Source of the DNA: Mesostigma viride
Taxonomy: Eukaryota; Streptophyta; Mesostigmatophyceae; Mesostigmatales; Mesostigmataceae
Length of the DNA: 64,000 nucleotides
Direction of reading: 5' to 3'
Assembly (NCBI GenBank): GCA_009746045.1
Contig: RPFO01000406.1
Location: 699,501 to 763,500 of the forward strand
Part shown: positions 12,301 through 22,639 of the stretch, one piece after another
Layout of the letters: each line of letters starts with the position of its first letter
Numbering within the stretch: the stretch's first letter is position 1
Made by a program: the position numbers and the translations under genes
The notes under the pieces: generated by a model
Database searches by the model: none
Told to the model about the DNA's origin: nothing
Seen by the model: the letters and a program-made list of their open reading frames with translations, nothing else

Positions 12301-15300
12301 AGTCTGGCGCGGCTCGCGGTGTTGTGTTACGATTTAAGGAAGGATGTTTCAGCTTAGCTGTCGGCAATGGTAATGTTTCGTGCATGATCAGACTGTCTTT
12401 GATCATGTTGATGTGTGGTGCTTTAGTCACTGACTAGTTACTGAGTAGTTTGTTTGGGAAACAGTTTATTTAAGATCGCTATCTAAGGATTGGCGCTATA
12501 AGTACATAGCAAATTCTTGATTTTGCATTGCTTTCAACATTTTATCTTCATTTTGAGCTTTTCTTCTGTGAAGGCTCACTGCTGGGCTCGTTGAAGGGAA
12601 CAGATCGTAGGCAACGGAGGGTGCATTTAACTACATTAATTTACTGATGGCATGCATGGGGAGCGGGGAAAGGGCGGAAAGGGAGAAAGGGTAGGGGAAC
12701 TTTACACCGCTAAGCTTCTGTCCCAGGGCTTCAGGCCTGTTACGAAGTGCCGAGGTTTTCCTTGCTCTCCAACACAAAAGTTTTGTCGTGCCATAGGGCA
12801 GCTTGCAATGCAATTTGTGCTTATAGCATTGAACAGCATTTTAACTTATTCCCTGGCCATCGTGTCTTCGTGTCGTGGATGAATTCTCTGCATAGCCGTG
12901 AATTCAGAAAGCAGAGGCTTACAGTAATGGATTTCAAAGCGCACATGGCGAGCAAAGCTAGCTAAAGGTTAAGTCTATCATATTCTTGCACAAGGATATC
13001 GATCTGCTTGGCAGGGCTTGCATGCGGTACTAATGACTAGTTTGCTGTTGCACCCGAGCCCTGGTCCGTGTCCGTACCACGGTTGCTTTGTGCAGGATGG
13101 GAACAGGCTGATGGAGACACTCCTGTCCTTCCAGACCTGGTATTCTGAGCAGAGCGAGCCTGGTTTTCTGTGCAGAGGATGTGATTATTCTCAGCGGAGG
13201 AAGCCACTGTGTGCAGCCATGATCAAGTCCCTACTACTCGCAGGTGCAGACCCTGCAGGAAAGGCCTCGGTGAGCAGCACTTGTGATCTTAAAAGAGTAC
13301 ATTTGGTCTCAAGCTCGCTGTAAAGATGAGGGAGGGCATCACTCTCTAAGCATGGCATAGGCAACAGGCCTCATCTGGTTCATAGCGTTGATTTCAGACC
13401 ATGCATTTTTTAAACGCTGGGTTCTTCTCGGTGAGGCAGAACAAGGTTGTTTTTACAGCGATGCCAATGTATTTGCGCGCTTCAGTATTGCTACTTTCTT
13501 CTTAAAGTCCCAGTAAGCACTGCATACTACTTTGTGTTTTTTTAATTGCATTGGGTGTTGCATGCCCCCATCCGTAGCGTGGCTTACAGCTTTGGTGTGT
13601 GTGGCAGACGGTTCAAACGAGCGAGAACGTAGCTTGTATCGCTGTGCTCATGACTTCATCCAGGTTCTCAGTCATTTTGTATACTGAGGGGGAACAATAA
13701 GATCATTGTCTACTGTGCTTCTGCTTCCCATCGTGCTGTAGGAAACGCATGCAGTCGCTCCTCATTAATAACTTGTGAGCTTGCAGTAGGAGATACTTGG
13801 TGGACTGCGTTGTGCTTGTTGTGTTTTAGCAGACATCGGTTCATCGATTGCGCATCCTGTGTTGCAGGCCAGCACGTATTTTGCCCGTATTCCTGTTTCT
13901 GAGGGCCTTTCGGATGCCATTCCATGCTTGAATTCATGGCATCAAGCAAGGAATATGTTTAATATGCCTGCTAGCTGTCTGACACCCAAGCTGCGCATTG
14001 TAAGCATATAATTATGTTTTGTTGATTCAGATGTATGTAAATATCCAGCTTCATGGACAGCTATGCATGCAGGCGCGCACTGCACAAATAGCTACTCACT
14101 TACACATGGCGTAACAGCCGCTGATCATGTGTGGCATAGCAACCATACATATGTGTACAATTTCCATGCAACAAGTCTGCAATTTGTTTCTCTGGAGACT
14201 CTCCCTTAAGTTTGTAGAAGAAGAGGATGCATCCAAGTTGGACCACGACTCTTACAGGGCACCTTTTACGCCTTCAATCTGCATTCTCTTGTCCTCCTGC
14301 GGCACTATAATCGGCGAACACAAGCGGCAGTTTAGTTTTATCATCGCATGTTCGCATCATGGACTCGAGAAGGTTTTCATCATCCGGTCTTGCAGACGTA
14401 TGGTATCTGGATCGAATGGCCCTTCAAGTTGCTCAGGTACAGCACTGGCCAGAGAGGGTGTTACTCATATGTCTTTGCCGACTGCCTTGAAGGGGACTTA
14501 TGGGACCAATGGTATGGCATTGCATGCATATATATAAACATGTCACCCTCTTTGCTAACTGTTGATTGCATGCGTGGTTGGCGGGTACCCAGAACGGGGA
14601 GCCATTCTTGACTATGGCGATGGAGAAGCCTTTTCGGGAAGCCGCGCTTCTGCTGGTGGTGAGTCAACTGAACTTGTCATGACTACTTGTCTCATTGATT
14701 TGGCCGTGGTATATATGATATTAACTCGATCCTTGTATCCCGACATCGACCATGCATGGACGGGGTAATGGATTATCTCGATGAGAGAGGGCTTGAGCTA
14801 GCTAGTGGCTTGGCGGACCTAGGCGTTTCATGCTTTCTTAAATGCTGCGCGTCATGTTTGTCCATGAAGTTGCACTCCATGATGCACAAAATGAAGGATA
14901 CATGCTTGACAAGCCAGTCGTATATATGCTGCTGGGGAGTTCGTGCTTTGAACCAGAAACTGAGGGAGGAGTGGTATATACAGGCTAGTCATGATCGCTA
15001 GCCATGGAAGTCACATGATTGAGTGGTCAATAAGTAATCTCAGTTACAATAGCCGTGACTGCCTAGCTAGCCATAAGTGGTTCAAACCAGTGTCAGGCAG
15101 GAACTGCTTTCAATGTGGTGTTATGTAAGTGGCAGGTCTGTTCTACTGATGTTGGTGTATTACAATCTTTTTAAACCTCTAATATAGGTATTAAGACCTC
15201 CGGCAGCCCAACAGATGTCTGGCAGGTGATAAGTGGAGCTTTTTTCATGCTGTGGGTACGTGGCATGCGCCATGCTGTGTTTACTGCGTGTGCATTAAGC

Positions 15301-15484
15301 TAAATGGGTGCTCCCAGGTTTGTCATGCATGCTGCAGATTTTCCACTAAACTTGCCATGGATGCAGAGGCTTTTGCTGTCAGTCACTAACATACATGTGG
15401 TGGGTACGTTGGGGATTGCACGTACGGTAATTGCAGAAGGCGATCAAGGGTGAGCCTCTTGATGACGCGCCTGAGAAGTCCTGA
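3321..15484 (+). CDS. Ankyrin-repeat protein, multi-exon (partial model)
   Basis: Exons I can support, each flanked by AG and GT and in phase 0 where checked: 3321-3374 (start ATG in accATGa, ends at gcg|gtaagg); about 4237-4372 (donor unclear); 4727-4825; 4977-5069; 6207-6305; 7623-7721; 9171-9287; 13096-13269; 14593-14658; a possible 30-base exon 15196-15225; and a terminal exon 15437-15484 ending KAIKGEPLDDAPEKS-stop. Exons at 4727, 6207 and 7623 are exactly 99 bases and encode one 33-residue ankyrin repeat each (TGMAALHLA..., TGKTALHYA..., DGKTALFAA...); the one at 4977 is 93 bases. Ends such as GGADLN are typical of the repeat loop. Later exons are degenerate (SAGAMGQ, LLLAGADPAG). A coding-looking stretch at about 14396-14511 may be another exon, but its phase does not fit. 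Ankyrin repeats are protein-interaction scaffolds; no catalytic domain was seen, so the role is unknown. Two introns carry mobile elements. Confidence 0.65.
5336..6183 (+). mobile_element. 5'-truncated LINE, family B, inside an ankyrin-gene intron
   Basis: The C-terminal part of an ORF2 reads from about 5336 to the stop at 5944-5946 (LLGSLLP, LTYGAETWTLT, LVGHLARTNQVDTS, LSVIWKKMMDKAKW). It is followed by a 3' UTR with an (atcc)n run, a hairpin region at 6130-6160 and an AATTAATT tail. Flanks are atggctagc (5327-5335) and atggcttgc (6184-6192), a 9-bp target duplication with one mismatch. The right flank runs straight into the splice acceptor ctctgcag of exon 6207. The insertion is therefore intronic and need not harm the host gene. 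Confidence 0.85.
5365..5946 (+). pseudogene. LINE family B ORF2, C-terminal fragment
   Basis: 193 codons open, covering only the part downstream of the RT catalytic region: the thumb/connection segment (FKVLVLPVLTYGAETWTL) and the C-terminal domain with WRLQLVGHLART and HLLTWAGPRD. The YADD box and endonuclease are missing because of 5' truncation, so this copy cannot make an enzyme. Close relatives are at 17430-18735 (minus), 20901-23366 (minus, interrupted) and 23984-24460 (plus). Confidence 0.8.
8823..8873. repeat. 7-bp tandem repeat (gctgccc)
   Basis: About six units of ctgcccg, one shortened to ctgcgcccg, in an intron of the ankyrin gene. Confidence 0.75.
9795..9820. repeat. 26-bp perfect palindrome
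   Basis: AATGCTAGCAAAA followed by its exact reverse complement. A second near-palindrome, ggtgaca...tgtcacc, lies at about 9965-9990 and uses related words (tttgccagcattt). Both are in the ankyrin-gene intron between 9287 and 13096. Confidence 0.8.
10810..11895 (-). CDS. Tyrosine recombinase (phage-integrase-like), two exons
   Basis: Read on the minus strand. The first part (11895 to 11383) has a core-binding-like region (CQHAKACLHLFFPDIVRNWVL...). The second (11331 to 10810) is a tyrosine-recombinase catalytic domain: Arg I in LRISEALGLR, a hairpin Lys in RNPKTAQG, the HxxR box HSVRDRGATHDA, then RRSRW and a candidate nucleophile Tyr in SVTRYIG. The frames are joined by a 51-base stretch, 11382 down to 11332, that begins GT and ends tttccAG. 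Removing it gives ...FTALLLQYLRISEAL, which is how this domain normally runs, so I infer a small intron. The N-terminal start is uncertain. Such enzymes are carried by Crypton-like and DIRS-like elements; no RT is nearby, so Crypton-like is the better guess. It lies antisense in an intron of the ankyrin gene. Confidence 0.7.
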
Positions 15485-16115
15485 AAATGATTACCTTTCG
15501 TGAAAAATCACGATACTTGCTTCCGTCAGCGGATGTGATGTCATCAGGCTGCATGCATAGACCCACTTGTTCCTGATGCTGTTGTTAGTGGTACAATGCA
15601 GGGATCTGATAGTTTTTTTTCCCCTTAATTACATACACCATGCGTTGATCTGATCCATTAATTATTTTTTTTTAGTCAATTAATAGACACGTGACTGCCT
15701 CACCTGAGCATCTGATCTATACCATAAAGCAAATACTACTATGTTGCGCATGATTCGATCTCACATTTACTTTTGTGCTCAGTGTTATTAATTAATTAAT
15801 TAATATACACGTGACTGCATATCATAATGATAACAAGTTTCAATTAAATTTAGAGCTAAATGGCTTGTATTTAAAAGTTGATTTATCTTTGAAGGGTGCC
15901 CTGCAACTGGTGGTGTCTTGCATGGCTAGCGATTGAACAGTTGCATGAGTTGCATGACATGCGTGACATGCATGACTGCGTCGTGGAACATAAATCCTAG
16001 GGTGGATGGTGCCCAGGGGTGGAGGGTTATCAAGTCCTTATTATATAAAATAATCTTCCACTCAGTTTGCACATTAGCAATGAAGATTTGTATGCTGCTT
16101 TACCATATGCCTTAG
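15485..16115. other. Intergenic, with two decayed LINE family C 3' ends
   Basis: No gene seen. At about 15677-15710 and 15786-15822 the tail-plus-cacgtgactgc pattern of the family C 3' end appears in minus orientation. These are remnants or extremely 5'-truncated insertions. Confidence 0.5.
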
Positions 16116-16116
16116 C

Positions 16117-16410
16117 TTAGTCCTTGTACAGCCATGCTACGTCCTGGCTACGATCAGATATTACTTGCCCACGCTCCTTGTTATGCCATGCTCACATGGG
16201 TCTTATTGCGCCCACAGATTGCCGGATCGTTGGCGTGTCCGTTTCGCTAGCGTGCCCGAATTATGCAGCTGTGGCATGCCTTAGGCATGAAGGAGACTCG
16301 GGGGGTCTCTGCCCTTTCTCCTGTTGTGCACACACAGGGATTAAAAGCACTTCGGTGCTCCGTGACTCCCCAACGGGAGCACGTGTTTAATTATTTAATG
16401 AATTAATTAA
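16117..16410 (+). mobile_element. Family D (ORF1-only LINE) 3' UTR, 5'-truncated copy
   Basis: Closely matches the 3' UTR of the complete element at 22770-23059, base for base over long stretches (agccatgctacg, tgccggatcgtt, ggcatgaaggagactc). It ends in the two hairpins agcacTTCGgtgct and the ctccccaacgggag hairpin, then a TTAA-type tail. Confidence 0.75.
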
Positions 16411-16420
16411 CTTGTAACTA

Positions 16421-16472
16421 ATATGGTTAATTAATTAATTAATTAATTAATTAATTAATTAATTAACCATAT
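16421..16472. repeat. 52-bp perfect AT-rich palindrome
   Basis: ATATGG, ten TTAA units, CCATAT: fully self-complementary. It lies between a family D tail and a family C fragment. Confidence 0.85.
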
Positions 16473-17410
16473 GTTTCCCACATTCTTAGGCACAGGTGCC
16501 TGGGCATAGGCAGGCACCTGGCCCGCACAGATCAGGTCGATTAATTGGGAGCCCCCACAGACTTGGGGGTGGTCTCCGTCATCACTACTTGCCATCTATC
16601 CTTGCGCACCATCTGCCTCCATATTACAGACAAACCAGGAGGCTGCCCGGGTGTGAGCCCGTCACGTCTTAGTAGTGTAGTAGCACATGTCCATGCCGAG
16701 TCTATCACGAAAAGTCCACGGGTGGCGGCCCTGTCGCGCACGGCCTGGGGCACGCCAGGTGAGGACATATCGCCCAGGCTGGGCGGGCTTGGTGCCAGCC
16801 ACGGTCTATCTGATGTGTCTACCTGATCTGTGCGGGCCAGGTGCCCGGCTAGGCCCAGGCGCCTGTGCCTAATAATGTGGGAAACATAGGGCAAATCAGC
16901 GTACAAACAAATCCTCCTTACTAATGTGCAAACCAAAGGGGATGTTAAGGGCCGTGCGCAGCATCTTGGTGACGTTGCCGTCGAGTCGTTGCTCCAGCTC
17001 CTGCGTCAGTGTCCAGGTCTCGGCGCCGTAGGTCAGAATTGTCAGAATGGCGACCTTGAAGAGGTCACGCTTGACGGTCCGGGGTAGGGCGGGGTTGCTC
17101 CACCAGCGGCGGTGGTCATGGAGTTGCGCCCACGCCATGCCGATCCATGTCGTCAGGTCGTCCTCGCAGTCGGGAAGCCAACTTCCGAGCAGCTTGAAGC
17201 GGCCTGAAGTAGGGTAGTTGACCTCGGTGTCGCCTAAGAGGCGGAGTGTGGGTGGGGGCCCTGCCATGCCGAGGGCCAGGGCCTCCGTTTTGGGGCTGAT
17301 TTCTAGACCAACCGCCCGAGCCTCGAGCGCCAGGCAGTCCAGCCATTTGAAGTTGGGCACTACTCCGGCTTCTCGATGAGCGTGATGTCGTCGGCATAAT
17401 AAATGAGGTC
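16466..17410 (-). mobile_element. LINE family C ORF2 fragments, abutting inverted copies
   Basis: The minus-strand copy from about 17410 to 16541 encodes part of an ORF2: a YADDITLIE catalytic box (with a duplicated Tyr codon, near 17380), CLALEARAVGLEISPKTEA, RFKLLGSWLPDCEDDL, LTYGAETWTLTQELEQRLDG, then LGLAGHLARTDQVDTS and PGLSVIWRQMVRKDRWQVV, ending before the 3' UTR. Stops and frame changes break it. A short piece of the same family in plus orientation (16466-16537) abuts its 3' side. Confidence 0.75.
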
Positions 17411-17429
17411 AGCTAGTAATTAATTAATT

Positions 17430-18735
17430 AATTAATTAATTATAGACTCGTGCTCCCGTTGGGGAGTTGACACGGAGCATTAACCCCGATGGATGGATGG
17501 GTGGGTCCAAACAGTCCTACCGGTCTAAGCTATCTACATCAGCTACCTACGACATCTATCTAACAGCATTACTAACTACAACATCTATCTATACAGCACT
17601 GGCGTGCCTCCCACGGGTTTGCACACGCGGGCGCTTCCCCACAGGGGGGGGCTCGTTGTCCTCGATGACCTGGGCCCACTTGGCCTTGTCCATCATCTTC
17701 TTCCAAATCACGGAGAGGCCTAGGCCCCCCATGTCCTCTACTAGCTGTTCTTTGAAGGTGCCGGGGCGGCCTTGCGGCGTCTAACATCAGGGGGCCCGGC
17801 CCACGTCAGGAGGTGCCGGCCAGGCTGAGCTGGTCGCAGTCCTGCGGGGGGGGCCCGTGAGGTGTCTACCTGGTTGGTGCGAGCGAGGAGTGCCCTACTA
17901 GCTGCAAGCGCCGCTGGTGATATATGGCATGCCCTGGTACAGGTCCTCATTGCGGACATGAGTAGCATATCCTACTCTGAAAATGGAACGCAGCATGTTG
18001 GTGACCGCGCCGTCCAGCTTGCGGGCCAGGTCGGCGGTGAGGGTCCACGTCTCGGCCCCATACGTGAGAACAGGAAGGACGAGGACCTTGAACAGGTCCT
18101 GTTTCTCGATCTTGCATGCCCAGGGGCTTGCGCCACAGGGCCCGGTACTGGCGTAAACTGGCGTGCCAGGCGAGGGAGATGCCGATGGTCCACATCAACC
18201 TCGCAGCTGGGGAGCAGGCTGCCCAGCAGCTTGACGCGGTCCCGATATACAGGACTCGAGAGCCGTCGAGGAGATAGAGGGGTGGCGGTGAGTGGGTGCA
18301 TGAGCCCAACCGCCAGGGCCTCTGTCTTCTTAATTGCTGACCTCAAGCCCCACTGCGCGGGCCTCGATAGCCAGGCAGTCAAGCCATGTCTGCACGTGCC
18401 CAGTGTCCTCGAAGAGGGTGGTGTCGTCTGCGTAGATGATGTCTGCCAGCCGAATCTCCGCTATAGTAAATTCTGCTTGTTAGTCGGCCCCCCTTCTCCA
18501 AGCTCGTTCGTGATCGCTAGGCCAGGGGCACGGCCTGCAATGCTAGCAAAGCGAGCACGTGCCTGGCGCATAACATAATCCACGATAGTGTATACAATAA
18601 TAATAAACAGGTACGGCGACAGGACGCAACCCTGCCAGACGCCGGTCTGCCGTGGGCATGGCGGGGTAAAGCCGTGTTGAGTGCGCACCGAAGTGGTCGA
18701 CCCCTCATACAGCGTGCGGATGACGGTAATCAGGG
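17430..18735 (-). mobile_element. LINE family B, 5'-truncated, minus orientation
   Basis: On the minus strand it starts near 18735 and covers the RT motif GVWQGCVLSPYLFII (about 18661-18600), EALAVGL, KLLGSLLPSCE, the C-terminal domain and the 3' UTR. It ends with the gactccccaacgggagcac hairpin and an AATTAATT tail at about 17415-17446. Frames change several times (18461-18688, 17972-18382, 17947-18309, 17572-17787 minus), so it is dead. Confidence 0.75.
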
Positions 18736-18754
18736 CCTAGTCTACTAGGGCCTA

Positions 18755-18865
18755 GATAGCTTACACAATCCATTCCATCCCACGTTCCCCTCCCGCTGAG
18801 GACTTATGCTCACGTGACGCAGTCACATGTCTATTAATGAGTTCTAATGAAATAATTAATTAATT
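18755..18865 (+). mobile_element. LINE family C 3' end (plus)
   Basis: Short 3' UTR piece with cctcccgctgagg, the ctcacgtgacgcagtcac hairpin and a tail that has partly decayed (attaatgagttctaatg). Confidence 0.65.
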
Positions 18866-19859
18866 GCATGCTCTTCAAGGTCCTCGTCCTCACGGTGCTT
18901 ACGTATGGCGCCGAGGCGTGGACACTGGAACGGACACTGTCACTGGCGGCTAAGCTAGATGGCACGGTTTACAGGATGCTCCGACAGGTCCTGAATGTAG
19001 GGTTTTCCAAGCATAGGTCATTAGAGTCTTTGTATCAGGGTATGCCTCCTGGTTTGTCTGTAATATGGAGGCAGATCAGTGGTACGCAAGGATAGATGGC
19101 AAGTAGTGATGAAGGAGACCACCCCCAAGTCTGTGGGGGCTCCGCGTGTGACCGCGTATGGCATTCATAGCGACTCGGGCCGTGGTGCCCACAATTCCCA
19201 GCTGTAACTAGGACCGAGATAGCTTGCACCATCCATTCCATCCGATGTTTCCCTCCCACTGAGGACTTATGCTCACGTGACGCAGTCACGTATCTATTAA
19301 TTAATTAATTAATCAGGGTATGCCTCGTATTTTGGACGAGATTAGGCAGCGTAGGATAGCATTTGTAGGACATCTTGCTAGCACCAGCCAGGTTGACACC
19401 GCCCTTGGTCTGGCCGGCCCCCAGCGGCTTGGCCAACCCGGGCGACACATCTTGACCTGGCCTGGCCCCAAGGACATTCCCAGGAAGCTAGGTAAACCTG
19501 CCATCAACGTACTACACCCAGATGTTGCTGGCCGACCTAGTGGTCCCAGCTCAGTTTGAACACTGCGCATCCGGCACTCCCTCTCCCTTAATTTGGACTG
19601 CCATGCAAAACAAGAAGCGGTGGCAGAAGATTGTCCAGAGTCACACGCCAGCCCCTGTGGGCAAGCCACCCCCCCCCAAGCTAGAGGAAGGGGCCGCCGG
19701 TTTGGCTGAGCAGTGTAGTTAGGAATTTCTAGCCTAGATAGCTAAGAGTTAGGTAGTTCCAGTCGATTACGCGGCTTCTCCCACCTCCACCCACTGCATG
19801 ACCCAGCATGGAATATGTGCTACATGATCTCCCAACGGAGGCATTAATTAATTAATTAA
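18866..19859 (+). mobile_element. LINE family A, 5'-truncated, interrupted by family C
   Basis: The ORF2 C-terminal region matches the full-length element from 42425 on (MLFKVLVLTVLTYGAEAWTL, DGTVYRMLRQVLNVGFSK, LYQGMPRI.DEIRQRRIAFVGHLA, PGRHILTWPGP). It is followed by the family A 3' UTR, the CTCC-CAAC-GGAGG hairpin near 19830-19845 and a TTAATTAA tail. A family C piece is inserted at 19049-19311. Confidence 0.8.
19049..19311 (+). mobile_element. LINE family C insertion with 15-bp target duplication
   Basis: Begins in the last codons of a family C ORF2 (LSVIWRQI..., TTPKSVGAPRVTAYG), then the 3' UTR, the CACGTGAC-type hairpin and a tail of TTAA units. The flanking bases atcagggtatgcctc occur at 19034-19048 and again at 19312-19326. 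Outside them the family A reading resumes. Confidence 0.9.
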
Positions 19860-20578
19860 TAGACACGTGACTGCGTCACGTGAGCATAAGTCCTCAGTGG
19901 GAGGGGAACATGGGATGGAATGGATTGTATAAGCTATCTAGGTCCTAGTTACAGGGACCGTGTGGGCACCGCGGCCCGAATCGCTATGAATGCCATACGC
20001 GGTCAGTCACACGCGGAGCCCCCACAGGCTTGGGGGTGGTCTCCTTCATCACTACTTGCCATCTATTATCCTTGCGCACCATCTGCCTCCATATTACAGA
20101 CAAACCAGGAGGCTGCCTGGGGGTGAGCCTGTCACGTCTAGTGTAGCACATGTCCATGCTGAGTCTATCACGAGAAGTCCACGGGTGGCGGCCCTGCCGC
20201 GCGCGGCCGGGGGCACGCCAGGGGAGGACATATCGCCCAGGCTGGGCGGGCTTGGTGCCAGCTAGTCTATCTGAGGTATCTACCTGATCTGTGCGGGCCA
20301 GGTGCCCGGCTAGGCCCAGGCGCCTGCATGTGCCTAATAATGTGGGAAGGCATAGTAGGGCAAATCAGCGTACAAACAAATCCTCATTACTAATGTGCAA
20401 ACCAAAGGGGATGTTAAGGGCCGTGCGCAGCATCTTGGTGACGGCGCCGTCGAGTCGTTGCTCCAGCTCCTGCGTCAGTGTCCACGTCTCGGCGCCGTAG
20501 GTCAGGATCGTCAGAATGGCGACCTTAATTAATTAATTAATTAATTAATTAATAGAATGACGACCTGGAAGAGGTCAC
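19845..20578 (-). mobile_element. LINE family C, 5'-truncated, minus orientation
   Basis: The tail and CACGTGAC hairpin (19860-19885) come first on the plus strand, then the 3' UTR and ORF2 C-terminus (same residues as 16541-17040). Near 20526 the copy is interrupted by a 28-bp run of TAAT with a short target duplication, after which it continues for about 20 bases. Confidence 0.75.
20526..20553. mobile_element. Tail-only (TAAT)7 insertion
   Basis: A pure TAAT run with flanks agaatggcgacct (20513-20525) and agaatgacgacct (20554-20566), identical in 12 of 13 bases. The uninterrupted sequence is seen at about 17040-17060 (tcagaatggcgaccttgaag). Confidence 0.7.
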
Positions 20579-20902
20579 GGAGGCATGTTATAATTTAATT
20601 TTAATTTTATTTTTAATTTAATTTTTAATTTAATTTAATCCCATGTTCCCCTCCCACTGAGGACTATGCTCACATGACCCAGTCACGTGTCTATTAATTA
20701 ATTAATTAATTAATTGTGGTACCGGCAGTAAAACGCCGGCACTTCGACGCACAGTGTGGCTGGCTGGAGCGCTGCACCCAGCGGACGGCGTGTATTATTG
20801 CAGCCTGCCTTTCTCACAAGAAATGTTAATGAATTAATAAATAGACCCGTGACTGCGTCACGTGAGCATAAGTCCTCAGTGGGAGGGGAACATGGGATGG
20901 AA
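20579..20902. mobile_element. Family A tail and two family C 3' ends
   Basis: 20579-20640: a family A 3' end (ggaggcatgttataattt then a T/A-rich tail). 20640-20716: a family C 3' end in plus orientation. 20838-20902: a family C 3' end in minus orientation. About 110 bases between the last two (20717-20837) are not recognised. Confidence 0.6.
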
Positions 20903-21062
20903 TTAATTAATTAGACTCGTGCTCCCGTTGGGGAGTCACGGAGCATTAACCCCGATGGATGGATTAATTAATTAATTAATAGACACGTGACTGCGTCACG
21001 TGAGCATAAGTCCTCAGTGGGAGGGGAACATGCGATGGATGGATGGATGGGTGCAAACAGTC
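20903..21062 (-). mobile_element. LINE family B 3' part (minus), split by family C and family D
   Basis: The hairpin region gtgctcccgttggggag and a cattaaccccgatgg run form the 3' end of a minus-strand family B copy. A family C 3' end is inserted at about 20963-21034. Family B then continues (atggatgggtgcaaacagtc) to 21062, where family D interrupts it. The copy resumes at 23068. Confidence 0.75.
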
Positions 21063-21245
21063 AAAAAAAAAAATGGCTGACGGCGGTATGGCTGACGGCG
21101 GAGTTCAGATCTTTTGCGTCTGAGCCCCAAATTCGGTCAGACCACTTGCATTCGATGCGCCTTTCTAAGACGCACTTGCCAGTATAAACGGTTACGGCTG
21201 CCACGCAGTATATATATATAGACAAAGTTACGCACGTGACCAGCT

Positions 21246-22639
21246 ATGACGACTACCAAAGCAAAACGAGGGCTGGAAAAGGAGCTGGCACAGCTTCCCA
21301 GCGCCCAGCCCAACCCTCTCGCCCTCGCCATTGTTCAGCCGCCAGGCTTACCCGCCAACCAGCCGTCTGGGGGCCTGCCAACCCACCGCCAGCAAACCCA
21401 TCGCCCAGCGCCTCGCCCGAGCCCAAGAAACCCTGCCACAAACCCAAATGGCGAATGTACCTACCAGATTACGACAGCTTTTCTTTCACCCACTGGCTGG
21501 AACTCAACCAAAGACGAATGCGCCGAAATAGTGCGTTTCTTATCACAGGAACGCAAGCTCCGTGGGGCCGTAGGGCCCATCCCCGCCGACGACCTGGAGA
21601 GGTTCCTTGCCAGGCCAGAGCTCAACCACCGCATCGCCATCATGTGCAGCTACTTCCAGCTACCTATGAGCAGAATTGTCGCCAGGATCCGCACCCCAGC
21701 CCAGCCTGCGCGGCCGACAGCCACATCGGCTTCCTCCCTCTGCAAGGATGACATCCGAGCAGTGCTGGAGGAGCACGTGACCTGGCCGTTGGCCGAGAAG
21801 CTGACCTCGCTGAACACGACGCTCAACACGGTGGAAGCCCGGGTCTCCAACGTGGAAACCAAGGTCGTCCACAAGCTACAACCCCAGTTCACGGCGCTAC
21901 ACACCGCGGCGCAGGCTTCGGAAACGCATGCTGCACTTGTCTCTCGCCAGGTGGAGGGCAAGTGTGGCGTGCTCCTGAAGAAGCTTGAGGCCATCACCGC
22001 CCACACCGAGGCCCTGGCCACACAGGTCCCCAAGATAGCGGAGCAGACGGCCACCATTGCATCCCAGCCACCCCGGCACTGAGGATGCTGGCGACCTCCC
22101 GCCGCTCTCCTACGCGGACCTGCTGCGGTCAGCGACCGCCTCCACCACCGACGCCATCGCCACAAAGCTCCAGGAGCTGGAGGACCACCGCCAGGCCCAG
22201 CAACGGGAGGTCACCGACCGCGCTCGCCGCGAGTGCCGAGTGGTGCTACGTCGCTTCCCCCAGAAGCCAGGTGAGACGTCAACCTCTCTTGCTGACGAGC
22301 TCAAGAACCAGCTTCTTACCCTCATGGGCCTGGTAGGTGAGGTAGAACTGCGTGGGTGCCACCGCCTTCCCCACTCACGGGACAAGGCGGCTCCCCCACC
22401 AGTCCTACTCACAGTTCCCCTCCCCTGAGGATAAGCAGCGGTTCCTCTCTCGTCGCAAGCGGTTGCACGACCTCACCTGGACGCTGGATGACGACCTCAC
22501 CCCCGCTCAGCAACAGCAGCGACGCGACCTGTGGCTGGAATACCTCCGCCATAAGCAGGACCCCCAGAAGCCCAAGGTGTACTGGAGGGGCGGGGACCTG
22601 ATGATCAACCACAAGATGTGGACGCCCCCAGCGGGCTAG
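21246..22639 (+). pseudogene. ORF1-type protein of family D (two frameshifts)
   Basis: Three open segments in different frames follow one another: 21246-22082 (start ATG in agctATGacg), about 22075-22428, and about 22420-22639. The first has a Pro/Gln-rich N-terminus and a long region of coiled-coil character (KLTSLNTTLNTVEARVSNVETKV). The second has SYADLLRSA and an RRM-like stretch (ECRVVLRRFP). The third has the basic C-terminal motif DDDLTPAQQQQRRDLWLEYL. This is the usual LINE ORF1 plan of coiled coil, RRM-like domain and C-terminal domain. RNA binding is inferred from architecture. Confidence 0.7.
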
